From: Polytrichum commune
Taxonomy: Eukaryota > Streptophyta > Polytrichopsida > Polytrichales > Polytrichaceae
Length of the DNA stretch: 64,000 bases
Direction of reading: 5' to 3'
NCBI GenBank assembly: GCA_950295325.1
Contig: OX485803.1
Location: 24,738,001-24,802,000 of the forward strand
Shown: positions 35,151 to 46,678 of the stretch, in pieces
Numbering within the stretch: position 1 is the first letter of the stretch
Layout of the letters: each line of letters opens with the position of its first letter
Made by a program: the position numbers and the translations under genes
The notes under the pieces: generated by a model
What the model saw: the letters and a program-made list of their open reading frames with translations, nothing else
What the model was told of the DNA's origin: nothing
Database searches by the model: none

Positions 35151-35610
35151 ACACTCCCCAATCATAGCCACTTGACTTCTTCACCTTCACACCACCAACA
35201 CCATCAAATTCATCCAAAGGAATTCCCGGTCCTTCCCATTCTCCCATGTCACTACCCTCTAAATCATGAATAACATTAGGCCTCTCCCTATCTTGGAGAA
35301 TCACATTCTCCCTCTCTAGTTCCTCCGTGGCTCTTCTAGCTGTCCTAGCTGCCTTCTCTAAATCTAACAATTCGGGAGCCTCTCCCGAAGAATCCTCCTC
35401 TTGTGGCTCCACGTCTTCCTCTCGTGGAAGACTTCCTCTCATAGCTCTAGTGGTGACCGCCAATGCCGGCGCCTCATGAGTAACCTCATCGTCTAAACTC
35501 CTCAACTCATAGGTGATGACATTGGTGTGTGGAGGCCATTGACTTTGTTCCTCACCAACACCCATTTGAAAAGGAATAGACTCATCATGATGTGGCTCCA
35601 CTATGCCCTT
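35151..35610 (-). pseudogene. Gypsy gag-pol linker region
   Basis: An open minus-strand frame with VTTRAMRG, an acidic stretch (REEDVEPQEEDSSGEAPELL) and a charged helix (EKAARTARRATEELEREN). It joins the protease part across the 7.3-kb transposon. At 35610 it is cut by the plus-strand retroelement and appears to resume at 49984, at the end of a gag with zinc knuckle. Confidence 0.6.
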
Positions 35611-35943
35611 TGTCACGGTATGCGGCGTCGATGGCCGCATCTTATCCGTTGGGTTTCATCCATCTAGATTTGGATGGATGAATCTAGATGTGGAGAGGAA
35701 GGCTCGTAAGTGAGGAACCTCCTTCTTGGCTTGGCATTCTTGCCAAGTCAAGTCTTGTGAGTTAGTGTGTGGAGAGAGCTTGTGTGACGTGTAGATTGCA
35801 TGATTTTGCAATAAATCTTGAGTTCTTCTTCCCCTACTTACACTCTTGGATTCTCCCTTGGTGGAGTGAGAGATAACTTGACTAATTTGAGTGCATTTGA
35901 AGAGATTTAGAGCTATTGTGAGTGTTCTACTCTCTTCCTTCTC
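35611..35943 (+). repeat. 333-bp LTR-like block, left copy
   Basis: Begins TGTCACGGTATGCGGC and ends CTTCCTTCTC. The same 333 bp lies at 49545-49877 in direct orientation with about three base differences in my reading. It starts exactly where the host gypsy sequence stops, so it is probably the beginning of the 5' LTR of the methyltransferase retroelement. The 3' limit of that LTR is not determined. Confidence 0.75.
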
Positions 35944-36384
35944 ACTTGGCAAGAATGCTTCATCTTTGATGTTTTCTTCTTCATTCTTGAGATGTAACGC
36001 GCAAGGGAGGGCATGAAGACAAGGAGTGACGATGTTGTGAAGTTCCGGAGCGAGAACACTGCGGATTTGTGAAGCAACATGAAGAATGCTCGCTTGTGAA
36101 GGTCACTTGAAGGTGAATTGTGGTGATAAGGTGTTGAATTCTTCACAGAATTTTATGTCAATTGAGTGCTTGCAAGCTTGAATTCACGGCGTTGAGCTGT
36201 TAGAAACAATTCTTGGTTGTGTTTGAAAGCAATTCATTCAATCCAAAACAAAATTCAAAATTCAAAATTCAAAAAAAGAATCCAAGAGCCGGCTCCGGGA
36301 GCTGGAGCTCCTGGCCGCCTCTGTTCGGCTAGCGGCGGCTCGCTGCCCGTCCCGCTGCCCGACTTGCTGCCCGGCAAGCCATCA

Positions 36385-36455
36385 CCGAGCTTGGGTTCGA
36401 ACCGGGCACCTCGGTGTTATTGGCCAAGGTCGTAACCACTGGCACTACCCAGGCT
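36385..36455 (-). repeat. tRNA-like sequence (SINE head)
   Basis: On the minus strand, an A-box-like TGCCAGTGGTTACGACC and a perfect B box GGTTCGAACCC lie at normal tRNA spacing. It is embedded in retroelement leader or LTR sequence with no sign of a foldable full cloverleaf, so a SINE head is more likely than a working tRNA gene. Confidence 0.5.
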
Positions 36456-37282
36456 TGTTAGCAGCCAGGTAGCCGGGATATTTTTGGGCATAATCCGGTG
36501 AGGTCCTGGCTGCCCCTCTGGCGGCCAGGAGGTTGACTTATTTTGGGGGGAGGCATACGACTTTGAGGTCTTGGCCGCTCCTTGGCAACCAGGAGGTCGG
36601 CAATTTTTGGGCATAATCAGTTGAGACCCTAGTGGTTGCAAGTCCAACCGGTTACATTTTATTTTTGTTTTTATTTTTATTTTTATTTTTATTTTGTGTT
36701 TTAATTAATTAATTAATTAATTACTTTAGATTCCTACAATTTCTAATCCTTTCTCTTCTCTCTAAGAGGTTAATTTCTTGGGCTCATTAATCAAGAATAC
36801 AAGGAAGAAAACTCAAGCTCTTATGAAGTATTAAACATACTTGGGATTTCTTTTAAGGGTTGTGTTGTACAAAATTTCCGAGAGAAATGTTATTGGGAAT
36901 TGGGTGGCATATGTAATTTACGTTCGGCCTAAAATAAATGATTATTAAGGTCGAATTGTGTTTATCAACACATATTCCCGGCATTGTTGTGAGGAGAGAT
37001 TCTTAGGTAGTGGTGGGAAAATGAGAGATGTGTATTTTCTTTTCTTAAGCAACAGGGGCTCTTCATTTTGACGACCAACCGCAGGCGGGTGCCGGTTGGT
37101 CGCGGTCGCTTTCAATTTTTGTTTATATGTTGTTTGGGGAAGAGGATCCAGTGCTGAAAATTGCATTGTTTTCTGTCTTTTGTTTTGGTACCTTTCCCCG
37201 TGGCGGGTTGTATTGCTGGCAGTTGTCGGCATTGCCCCATTTTGTGTTGTTATAGATTGTGATAGGGTACTGTGGAGGTGAG

Positions 37283-37371
37283 GTCGGATTAATGACCGAC
37301 GGGACCTTTGTTTGTGCACCAAGTGGGCGGTGCTTGTTTTCACTTGTGGTGAGGCTGGGTTAATGACCAGC
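37283..37371 (+). promoter_or_regulatory. Two covarying stem-loops in the leader before gag
   Basis: GTCGGATTAATGACCGAC (37283-37300) and GCTGGGTTAATGACCAGC (37354-37371) share the loop core TTAATGA but have different, fully paired 5-bp stems. Similar motifs occur in the 3.1-kb insert (43920-43937, and an imperfect one near 43967-43986). Position between LTR and gag is where packaging, dimerisation or translation signals of retroelements lie. Confidence 0.55.
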
Positions 37372-37488
37372 AGACCATAAGTTTTGGTGGTGGTTGCAGG
37401 TGCAGGTTGCCTTTGACCATTTTTCTCTTTGTACCTGGATACTAATTCATTTGAGTTATTGATTCGGTGACCATCCCATTGTGGGTTT

Positions 37489-39549
37489 ATGGTTACAACT
37501 CGTACTCAACACTATCGTTCTCCGTCCCCATGAGCATCGGAAGGTCATCCCTCGGACCTCTCGGACGTTGAACCAGTGGTAGTACCCAACGAGGCTTTTC
37601 AGCCTACTTCGGCGTGGGGAACTATCACTCGGTCTCACGTCCTGTGGGTGGGAACCTTTAGCGATATGGAGGAGGAGACTAGGGGAGGGATACGGGACCG
37701 GTTTTCCGGTCGAGCAGGGACCATTTCTCTGCAAGACTGGAAAATCCGGTTTCATACGTGGATGCGAGAGAAACGCCAACGCAATACCAATTTCAACGAT
37801 TGGTATGCGTTCGAGCTTCTGCCTCAGCATTTGGAGCATGAAGCTCTCCAGACTTATGAGCAGTGGACGGAGGCTCATTGGATGGAGTTGCGCCAGGTTG
37901 AGCAGTACTGGGAGACTCGGGTTGAGTTGGTATCCGCATTGAAGGAAGGCGCAGCTTCCAGTTTCATGGCCGTTCCGGATGTCAAGACGGAGGTACCGGA
38001 GGGAGGTTATGTGGTGGATGTGGAGGGAGCTCCTCCTGGTGAGCCGAGGGCTACGGGTCCTGCTCCTACTGCGGCGAGTACGTCGAGCCCAGTTCTTCCA
38101 CTCTCGCGTTATGCCATGGCCACCCAAGCGGCTTTAGCCTTTTTAGGGGCTCCGCCAGATTTTGAGCCATTGCGGGCATTTGAGCTGCATCTACAGGGGG
38201 AGTACGGAGGCTTCCGTCGTGACCAGATGCAGCGGATACAAGATTTCAGACGGGAGAAGGACGATACACCTCGTACCATGTATACGAGGTTGGCGAGGTT
38301 TGCCAGAGAATCTGGAGGTGTGTTCGCGGAAAGTCAGTTGGTAAAGGTGTTTTTGTCAAAGATTGACAAACGTCTCCTTGACTTGGCGCTACCCAGGATC
38401 ATCATGGAGTTTGGTGGTCGAGCGACACTCGCAGAGGCATTCGCCGTGGTGGAGCAGTGTGATCGTGCATTATGTCAGCACGATGCCACTGATTTGGTGT
38501 CCTTGCTAGTGGATTCTAGCAAATCCCGAAGAGTTCCGGTTGCAGCTGCGGGATTGGCGGAGGCCGAGGTAGACAAGACCATGTATTGTTGGTCTTGTGG
38601 GTAGGCCGGCCACGCTAAGAAGGATTGTCCTTCGAAGCAAAGGCAAGCCCAGACCGTCACTACTTCGAAGCGGAAACCATTTGTTCCTGCTAAGGGCTCG
38701 GCGAAGGGGACGACGGGTAATTAGTTACCCAAGCAGTTGAAGTGTTCCCATTGTGGGCGGAACAATCACGCGGTAGAGAACTGCTTTGCTCTCCATCCTG
38801 AGAAACGTCCTTCTTCCGACCGGGAGAAGACGTTGGAGGTGAAGATTGGAGCCATGGAGGAGAGGTTCAAAAGCTTGGCGTCATCCGGCCAAATCTTGGC
38901 CTCACCGTCTTCCTCCGGAGCTTAGGCTAGTTCTTCCACTCCGGATTACTATATGTTCGGAGCCTCGGGCGAGGTGGTGAGTTCCGCGGCCGTGACACGT
39001 GCTCAAGCCGTGTCACAATCCATACCTTCGACCACAAATGAATATGTGGCAAGCTCGCGAGCTCGGGACAATGCGCCCGCGGACCAAATTGGTCAGGCAC
39101 GACTACCATTATCTTTTGGATTGGCCGATGCCGTCCAATCTGTCAGTGGTCGTCATCCGAACGATGAGGTTTCACATTCAGCGACCGATGTGGCGCACAC
39201 GTTGGCATCCAAGGTGTTGCACACACCTTTGTTCACGGCCATGGAGTGGTCATTGCCAGAGTTCCAACCTGCTAAGGTTTTTCACTTAGCAGGTAGGATT
39301 TTGGAAGGGAAGGCATCCTTACCTTCTCTGACCGTGGCTCAAGCCACTACGGACATCCCTGCTTCTGAAGATCCTGAGGATGTGGCCAAACGGCGAGCGA
39401 GACTTGCGGCAGAGACCATTGCGTCTTTTGACGCACATGCCTCAGATGACAAGGCACCGACCACGTTTTATGACTTACCAGTATCCGCGGGTGCAGCCTA
39501 TCTTTCTGATGTCGCTGCTAGATCTGTCCGCGAGCGCCGCGGCATTTGA
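37489..39549 (+). pseudogene. Gag with two CCHC zinc knuckles
   Basis: A single frame starts with ATG at 37489 (MVTTRTQHYRSPSP) and runs through capsid-like sequence (LQDWKIRFHTWMREK; GEYGGFRRDQMQRIQDF). It continues through two knuckles, CWSCG-x-AGHAKKDC (38585-38625) and CSHCGRNNHAVENC (38743-38784). In-frame stops are TGA 37531, TAG 38602 (inside the first knuckle), TAG 38722, TAG 38923 and TGA 39547. All are in the same frame and explicable by C-to-T in CGA or CAG. The frame then continues directly into protease, so gag and pol are one polyprotein. Confidence 0.85.
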
Positions 39550-40310
39550 CCCGGCGTTGTGCGTATGGTGAATGATACCAGAATTTTGGTGGTCAGTCGC
39601 ACGGGGAGCAATGCTACTCGGGTTGCTCCCCGTTGTGTGATGATAGATTCAGGGGCACAGCCAATTATGATCGGCAAGAGACTTGCCCAAGAGTTGAGGT
39701 TGACGGCCGAGGATTTGGCTCCCTGTCCATTCACCATTGTCACATCCATTGGTCACGTGGAGCGGGCTATGGGTTACACTCGAGAGCCATTACAGCTTAG
39801 CTTCCGAGTGAAGCCTGGAGATTCACCCGCACCTCTTCTTCTTAGGTGTGCGGTAACGGATGCGACCAACTATGACATTTTAGTTGGTCAGCAAGCACTT
39901 TATCCTCTTGGTTTTGGTTTGGACAACTGGACTGAGGAGGCGTGGATCCGACCAGGTTGGTCGGCTGGGGATGGCCACAGGGAACTTATTCCCGTGGCTT
40001 TCACGGTGGCCGCAACCATAGCACCATTATCTATGGTTTTTGGATGTGGTGCTATGGTGGACACATTGCCTTATGGTTCCGCATTGTTGGAGGAATCATT
40101 GGCATTCATGGGGAGTACAGACAATCAACGGGATATGACACCTAAGAATGCATTGGTGCGCCATTCCAAGGATCCCCTTCCTCCTTGGCGTGATTCCGCC
40201 GAGCTATTTTGGAGGTGCGAGGATATTGTTCACTCTCTCACTCCTAGGACACCGGTCATACCGGGTGTCCTCTCGGCATTGACACATCCCATTTTATGGC
40301 AGCCGCCAGA
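39550..40310 (+). pseudogene. Retroelement aspartic protease
   Basis: Same frame as gag. CVMIDSGAQPIMIGKRLAQE is the retropepsin active-site loop (DSG), followed by the second-half motif YDILVGQQALYPLGFGLD. No stop lies within this part. A linker with IWRCEDIVHSL-like sequence leads to the methyltransferase domain. Confidence 0.85.
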
Positions 40311-41330
40311 CGCGGGGATTACTTTGGTGGAACTATTTGGGGGCATCGGCACAAGCTTAGCGGCCGTATTGGAGGCTGGCCTCACGGTTAGACGGTATGT
40401 CTATGTGGACAACTCTCAAGTGTCCACCCGCGTGGCTCGTCACCATCTTCACCAATTGATGGTATTGTACCCCCAGCAGTTACCTCCAACTGCCATTTGT
40501 GGGTGTTTTTCACGTCTCCCTCGTGATGTCACACTCATCAGTGAGGCCGACTTACGACACTTAGGTCCGGTAGATATGATGATTGCGGGATGGCCATGCC
40601 AGGGCCATTCACGTGCTGGAGCAGGCAGAGGACTCGAGGATCCCAGGTCTACTCTATTTTGGGACCTCATCCGCCTCATGCAGTGGTGGTATTCCCACCA
40701 ACCTTTCCCTCCAGGGTATATTTTCGAGAATGTACCTTTGTTGGGAGACTCTCGGGACAAGGTGTTGGAAGGCGATTATTATGTTCGTCAACACCTTGGA
40801 GATCCCATTTTTGTGGATGCCGCGAGCATTGGTTCTTATGCCCACCGTCCTCGGTGGATTTGGACCAACCTCGCTCCGTCATCTACTTTAGCTGCAGCAT
40901 TTTCTGCAGTGCCTCCACCTTTTGATCAAAAGGTGGATGACATCTTGGATCCAAACCGGACTTCTTGGCGGTTATTCGAGATGATTTACCCCCGTTGGCA
41001 TTGGTTAACAAAATGGGGGCACCACGGCGGGCCTTTCCCACATTTATGACGTTTCCACAGTCATTCGCTTTCCGCGATAGGGGGCCAGGTATGGTGTGGG
41101 ATGTTCACACCAAAACCCACACCGAACCATTGGCTGACGAACGGGAACGTGCCATGGGATTCCGCACTGGTACCACCGCAGCTCCCGGCCTTTCTGAGGG
41201 CCAACGACGCTTCGTGTTGGGCCAAGCTATGGATCTTCATACTATGGTGTGGACTGTTGCTTTATGCCTTTCATTGCAAAGGCATCGTGGTGACCAGTGG
41301 TTGTCTCTGGGGGCAGAGGACTCTGGTTAG
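40311..41330 (+). pseudogene. DNMT3-like cytosine-5 DNA methyltransferase domain inside pol
   Basis: The motifs of C5 methyltransferases appear in canonical order: motif I LVELFGGIGTSLAAVLEAG (S-adenosylmethionine site), motif IV GWPCQGHSRAG with the catalytic Cys codon at 40597-40599, motif VI FENVP (Glu at 40726-40728), motif VIII AHRPRWIWTN, then after a frameshift near 41040 motifs IX/X (ADERERAMGF ... RRFVLGQAMDLHTMVWTV). The spacing, the LFW-DLIRL block before FENV, and the AHR-RW and ERERAMGF forms resemble DNMT3 proteins more than DNMT1, CMT or DNMT2. The recognition domain is short. It is in frame with the protease upstream, so it is part of the retroelement and not a captured passenger in another orientation. 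The known reaction is transfer of methyl to C5 of cytosine in DNA. The copy is inactive through the shift and the TAG at 41328. Confidence 0.88.
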
Positions 41331-41747
41331 GGGGCACAGCGGTCCACACCCATGGAGGAGGGAATTCATGCCATGGTTGGAGAAGCCGAACGAATTGTTC
41401 AATTCGAGCAGCATGTGATGGAGGAGCTTCGAGCTCAACATTTTTACACTGCTTCGGTTTCTTCGCCTCCGGTGGTGGCTTCATCATCACATATTGGTGG
41501 TGATGAAGAAATGTCAGACTCTAGTACTAGCACCGAGACTGGGGGCATGGTTAATGCCCCTTCCTCTCATTAGCAATTAGAGTCTGTGCCAGCATCAGGT
41601 GGTTCTCCTTTGGTGGAGAGGAAGACTACAGAGTTTGATGATTGGCCACTTGAATTAGGCCCTCGTCTCACTGGTGCTAAGGCACGGAAGGTACGAGCAT
41701 TTTGTGAACCCTTTGAGTGGTCCACCACTCTACGGGATCACTTTTAG
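41331..41747 (+). pseudogene. Acidic spacer between methyltransferase and RT
   Basis: Same frame as the end of the methyltransferase. It contains MEEGIHAMVGEAERIVQFEQ, a Ser/Asp/Glu-rich stretch (GGDEEMSDSSTSTETGG) and WPLELGPRLTGAKARKVRAF. Stops TAG 41328, 41571 and 41745 are again CAG-like. It probably corresponds to the linker before RT. Confidence 0.6.
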
Positions 41748-44700
41748 TTAGAATGTTAGCATTAAAAGTTAGAATTGATAGGGAATTTAGGAAAAATTAG
41801 TTCATTTAGCATTTAGCCTAGAAGAAGGAAGGTAAAAAAGAAACTAAGTAGTGCTAGAAGATTATGAAGTAGAAAAAATATGCTAGCTAGTAAAAACAAC
41901 TAGCTATTAAGCAAATATTAGTAGATGCTAGCTATTAAGCAAATATTAGTAGATGCTAGCTATTAAGCAAATGTTAGTAGATACTAGCTAAGCAAATATT
42001 AGTATATGCTAGCTATTAAGCAAATGTTAGTAAATGTTAGCTAAGCAAGTGTTAGTTTATTAGTTAGTGTGAGGCACACAAGACTATTGGAGGTGTTTTA
42101 CGTAAGAAGACAAAATCGGCTTAAAGACTTTTGAAGAAAATTAGAAAGAGAGCAAGGGGGCTACTTGCCCACTTGCCCCCTTGCCAACTCGATGGCGGAA
42201 AAATTAGAAAGATATCTAGGTTCCCCGTCGGAGCCACCTCGGCGAGAGGGTGACAACCTCAACTGGGAAAACCCCCGAGCCAAAATTTCGGGAAAGGGTT
42301 TGAAAAATGGATCCGGTGGAGGAGGGGTCCAACCCTTTTGTGAGAGGGTTTAAAAATCCCTCCTTTCATCTTGTAGCTCTCTCTCTTTCTCTAGTTTTTG
42401 GGCGAAGCCCTGCTTCAATGTAGTTAGGAAAAAATCCTTTAGCATGTATTCTCAATGGCTTAACACAAGGACTTGAGAAAACTCCTCTACTCTCTCTTCC
42501 TCTAATGCTTGGGCGAAGCCCTGCTTCAATGTAGTTAGGAAAAAATCCTTTAGCATGCATTCTCAATGGCCTAAAAGAAAGGCTTGAGAACCTCCTCTAC
42601 TCTCTCTCCTGGTTAGAATGTGTGTTTATTAACACACCAACAAAATTATTCCTTCTTTTATAGAGGTAGGTTGGATGGTAGAATTTTGAGTGGAGGCATT
42701 GTAGACCTCATCTGCCAATGCCCTGAAAGCTTAGTTCAGAAGCTAGAACAAGATACTTATCATATTTCTCTTAGAGAGATTTCATATGGCTATTCATAGC
42801 CGTTTCCCATTTGTGATTTGGTTAAGATGACAATTAGTTATGGATTTCCGAAGATGGAGTAGAAAAACTGGGTAGTCTTGTGGGTAGCGGCTGCTGGATC
42901 AGACCTGCGAGCCCAATAAGAATTTAATTCTAAGAAGTTATATTTTTCCCAAGTAGAACTTTTGTGTAGCTTTCCAAAATGGCTTAGAACATTTGATTTG
43001 AGCATGATTTAAATTAGATATGAATTGTGGAAGATGGGACACATAGTTTGAGAACTTTTGGTTGACTGCTGCATTACAGAGGATCTGCTGGGTTCACTTC
43101 GGCTTAACTTTCTAATCACATATTTTTATCAAATACATATTTTTAATATCTCTCCAGGGTCATATAGAATGTTTGATTTGAGTAAAAAAATTGAATTAGA
43201 TATGAATTGTTGAAGGCGAGATACATAGTTTAAGCCTTCTTGATTGACTGCTGTATTACAAGGAGTCTGCTGAATTTCTATTAGCTTAACCTGCTAATGT
43301 CATAATTTTCCTAGTTAGAACTTGTTCATAGCTTTCCAATGGTATAAGGAAAGCCTAGATCCAACTAGTAAGGAATGTGCTATGAATTTTTGAAGTTAGA
43401 AGGTAGATAGGTGGGTTGGAAGGGTCGGTTGAATCGACCTCACACTTCCAACCCTCATAACTTTTGCAATTCTTATCCGATTAAAGTGATTTTTAGATCA
43501 TTGGAAAGATAATTAGGTGCACTAAGTATGAATATTATGCTTAGGATTAAATTACAGTGCAGAATAAATACTTTATATTTTAATTGTTAACTAAGGTACG
43601 CTTACTACCAAACTAGTTACAAAGAAGGAGGCAAGGTCGACGCTCAGGAAGTGGAGCAAAGAAGGAGGTAGCGGCTCGGCCTACATCGAACCCAAATCAA
43701 CCGAGGAGAATTGAGGTAAATTTACTAACGCTAGCCTTCCATTTAGGGTTGGAGGGAGCGCGGCTAAGGTACGCATCTATAAACCCACTCACCTATCTCG
43801 TAAGGTCAAGTGGCTTGACCACTTGACCGCCAAGGGAATATCCAACTCCATTGTTTTCGGGGCCCTTGGTATGTTTTGTGGTAGTAGCTTCATTTATTAG
43901 CAAGTTTCGTGTGTGGTAAGTCGGATTAATCACCGACACGATCACTCTGAATGTTGTTGGTGGAAAGGTGGGGTTAATGACCCGTGAATCCACTATTATG
44001 TTGTTGGCCCCATAGATTGGGAGTAATGGCCCCAATTTATGAAAATTGCACAACAGGTTGAACCTACAGGTTGCCCGTCACCCTGGTCCCATTGAGTTGC
44101 ATTTCGTGGTCTATCCAGTGTAAACACATTTAACAATCAAAACATACAAAATAAATCGTAAACCTTTTGGCAAGAGACCCGAATCGGAAACTTAACTCGG
44201 TAGAGTGACACCACCCTTCGAACCATTGATGTCCGAAGGGTTTGAGATGTTACTCGACCTTCAAAGGACCTGCACGAGGCCTTAGAAGGTTCCGAGGTAA
44301 GGGGTGCACCAACCAGGTACGATGTGATGCCTAATATGTTAATGTAGTGAGTTAAGACGTGCAAACAAAAGTAAATAATTAAGAAGGAATTTGTGTGAAG
44401 GGTGGGACTTAGGCCAAGTTCCCCCGCTTAGAAAACTAAATAGAACTAAATAAAGAAATAGGAAGAATTGAATGGTCCATCAAATTGTCGTTATTCCGTT
44501 CGTTGAATTAAGGTGGTATGAGTTACACCTAGTTGGGTGTATCAGAACCATCCCAATTCACAAATTAGGATTGCCTTGGTTTCAAGGCTGGTGCGTCTGC
44601 GCGTAGAATATGTTGTAGGTTAAGGTTAGAACTAGATATGAAATTGGTTAGTGGAGTTTAAAGTCACACTAGTAAAAAACTAAGGCCCAACCTCTGGAGG

Positions 44701-44820
44701 TACTACGACGCAAATTTAATCTCCCTTAAAAATCTAACTACTCACGTTATACACCTATCATCCGGGTTCGGCTTGGGCGCCTGCAAATGCAGGCCACCTT
44801 CACCGAAGGGCTTGTGTGAT
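41748..44820. mobile_element. 3.1-kb insert with LTR-like and leader-like sequence
   Basis: A non-coding insert between the pol linker and RT. The 8-bp word ACTTTTAG occurs on both sides (41740-41747 and 44821-44828), a possible target duplication. The left part has 28-bp tandem repeats (about 41885-42060, GCTAGCTATTAAGCAAATAT units), then a duplicated segment at about 42398-42470 and 42508-42580 (GGGCGAAGCCCTGCTTCAAT). Three or four diverged units of about 180 bp follow (42840-43400). The right part (43600-44110) resembles the leader of the methyltransferase element, including TTAATGACC hairpins and a CAGGTTGCC motif. It may be a partial relative of that element. Confidence 0.5.
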
Positions 44821-44828
44821 ACTTTTAG

Positions 44829-46678
44829 GCTCCCTCGAAAGGGGGTGGCCCAAAAGTACCATACATTTATTCGCTCATACCGTAAATGTTTTGCTTTTAG
44901 CCTTCAGGATCTTGAAGGTTATAAAAGAAAATCCATCCACATTCAGTTGGAGGACGACCATCCCATTTTTCGGAGACCTTATAGGCTCAGTGTTTCCGAG
45001 CGGATTGGCGTTCAGGCTCGTTGCCGAGAGCTCTTGGCAGCAGGGCTAATCGAACTTTCCAACGGGGAGTATGCTTGTGCTACGGTTATGCCATCGAAGA
45101 AGGATATCTTTGGCAATTGGACGGAGAAGCGGATGTGTGGGGATTACCGTCCAGTTAATCGGAAGACCAAGTCGGATCGGTATCCCATGCCGATCCCGGA
45201 GGAGTTGTTCGATGCCATCGGATTTTCTCGGGTCTTTAGCACCTTGGACTTGAGATCCGAATATCACCAACTTCCATTACTTACGGGAGATCGGGTGAAG
45301 ACCGCATTTTGGGGAGTTGATCAAGATGGGAAAGATCAACTTTATCATTGGAAGTTTCTTCCATTTGGCCTAAAGAATGCACCCGCTGAGTTTCAGCGGG
45401 TGATGGATCAGGTTCTTTCTGGCTTGCCCTTTGCTCGGTGTTACATAGACGATGTGATCATCTTCAGCACAACACCACAGGAGCATGTGAGGCATCTGCA
45501 AGCCGTTTTTGAACGGTTGCAGCGGTGGGGATTGCGCTTGCACCACGGCAAGTGCAAGTTTTTCCATGACCGGTTGGCATATTTGGGGCATATGATTGTT
45601 CCATGAGGTCTTAGGGTACAACAAGCTAAGGTGGACGCATTGTAGAAGATTCCGGCACCGGTAGATGTGCCGAGACTTGGCGAATTACTATCGGCGATTC
45701 GTCAAGAACTTTAGCTTGATTGCCAAGCCGCTCACCATTCTCACGAGCAAGGACCAACCTTGGACTTGGGGTCGTGAGCAGCAACAGGCATTTGAGACAT
45801 TGAAGCAGAAACTGGGTACGGCTCCAGTGCTTCGACGTCCAGATGTCTCCAAATCTTTCTAGTTGCATACAGACTGGAGCTCATTGGGTTTGGAAGCAGT
45901 TCTTACTCAGAAAGATGACGTTGGCCGGAAGTATGTTGTTGCTTACGCGTCGCGAAGCAACAACACGGCGGAGGCCAATTATTCGTCCTATGAGGGAGAA
46001 GCATTGGCGGCGGTGTGGGCTATTGCCCATTTCCGGCCATATCTTTATGGTGAACACTTTACTTTGGTGACTGACCATCAGCCATTACGGTGGCTCATGG
46101 AGTCGGATAAGCTTACTGGCAAGCTTGCCAGGTGGGCTTTGTTGCTCCAGGAGTATGACTTTGAGGTGGTACACCGTGTTGGGATTACCAACATGGATGC
46201 AGATGGACTCTCACGCAATCCAAGTCCTTCGGATGAGGACTTGACTGGGGCCAGGTGGCATGGAGATTGTGATCGAGAGGCGGTTCCAGGTTGGCACGCG
46301 GCTGCCTACCTCACTTTATTTTCTGGTGCATCTGTTGAGATTCCGATACAGGGCTCGGATGATGAGACTGATCGGCCTCAAGCTATTGCGGATATATGGG
46401 AGGATCTTCCTATATTGCATAAGCTTCAACAGGGTACCTTCCCTTTGTCTATTTCGGCGATGGAAAGGGATAGGATTGGACATCGAATAACAAGGTTCCG
46501 TTGGGAGAACGGTTTGTTATTTCGATTGTGGCCGGATGGGACAAGGCGTATTGTTCCTAGGCCGGATCAGAGGGCCTCCTTGGTGCGACAAGTGCACAAG
46601 GAACTTGGCCATTTTGGCATACGCAGGACACATTCGATGTTGCGCGGCCAATATTGGTGGACTGGCATGTATCAGTAG
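44829..46678 (+). pseudogene. Reverse transcriptase, RNase H and integrase zinc module
   Basis: RT starts with RKCFAFSLQDLEGYK and has CGDYRPVNRKT, FSTLDLRSEYHQL, FGLKNAPAEFQRVMDQVLSG and the active site CYIDDVIIF (near 45440). After shifts and stops (TGA 45604, TAG 45643, shift near 45665) come NYYRRFVKNFSLIAKPL, RNase H (LHTDWSSLGLEAVLTQ, NYSSYEGEALAAVWAI, TDHQPLRWL) and the integrase zinc module (HKELGHFGIRRTHS ... CEVCDRV, crossing TAG 46676). TAG 45860 precedes RNase H. The stops are CAG- or CGA-like. Confidence 0.85.

Larger units (their letters stand above)
35944..37488 (+). other. 5' LTR remainder and leader of the methyltransferase retroelement
   Basis: Non-coding. It contains a tRNA-like SINE head (about 36385-36455, minus), a duplicated TTTTTGGGCATAATC-type segment (36480 and 36606), a TTAA microsatellite (36700-36722) and the two leader hairpins just before gag. 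No primer binding site could be assigned with confidence. Confidence 0.5.

Noticed and set aside
38953-39549. Separate gene between gag and protease
   Set aside because: It is in the same frame as gag and protease and separated only by CAG/CGA-like stops, so it is part of the polyprotein.
40311-41330. Bacterial restriction-modification methyltransferase from contamination
   Set aside because: It is in frame with a retroelement protease, followed by RT and integrase on the same strand, and surrounded by intron-bearing plant genes.
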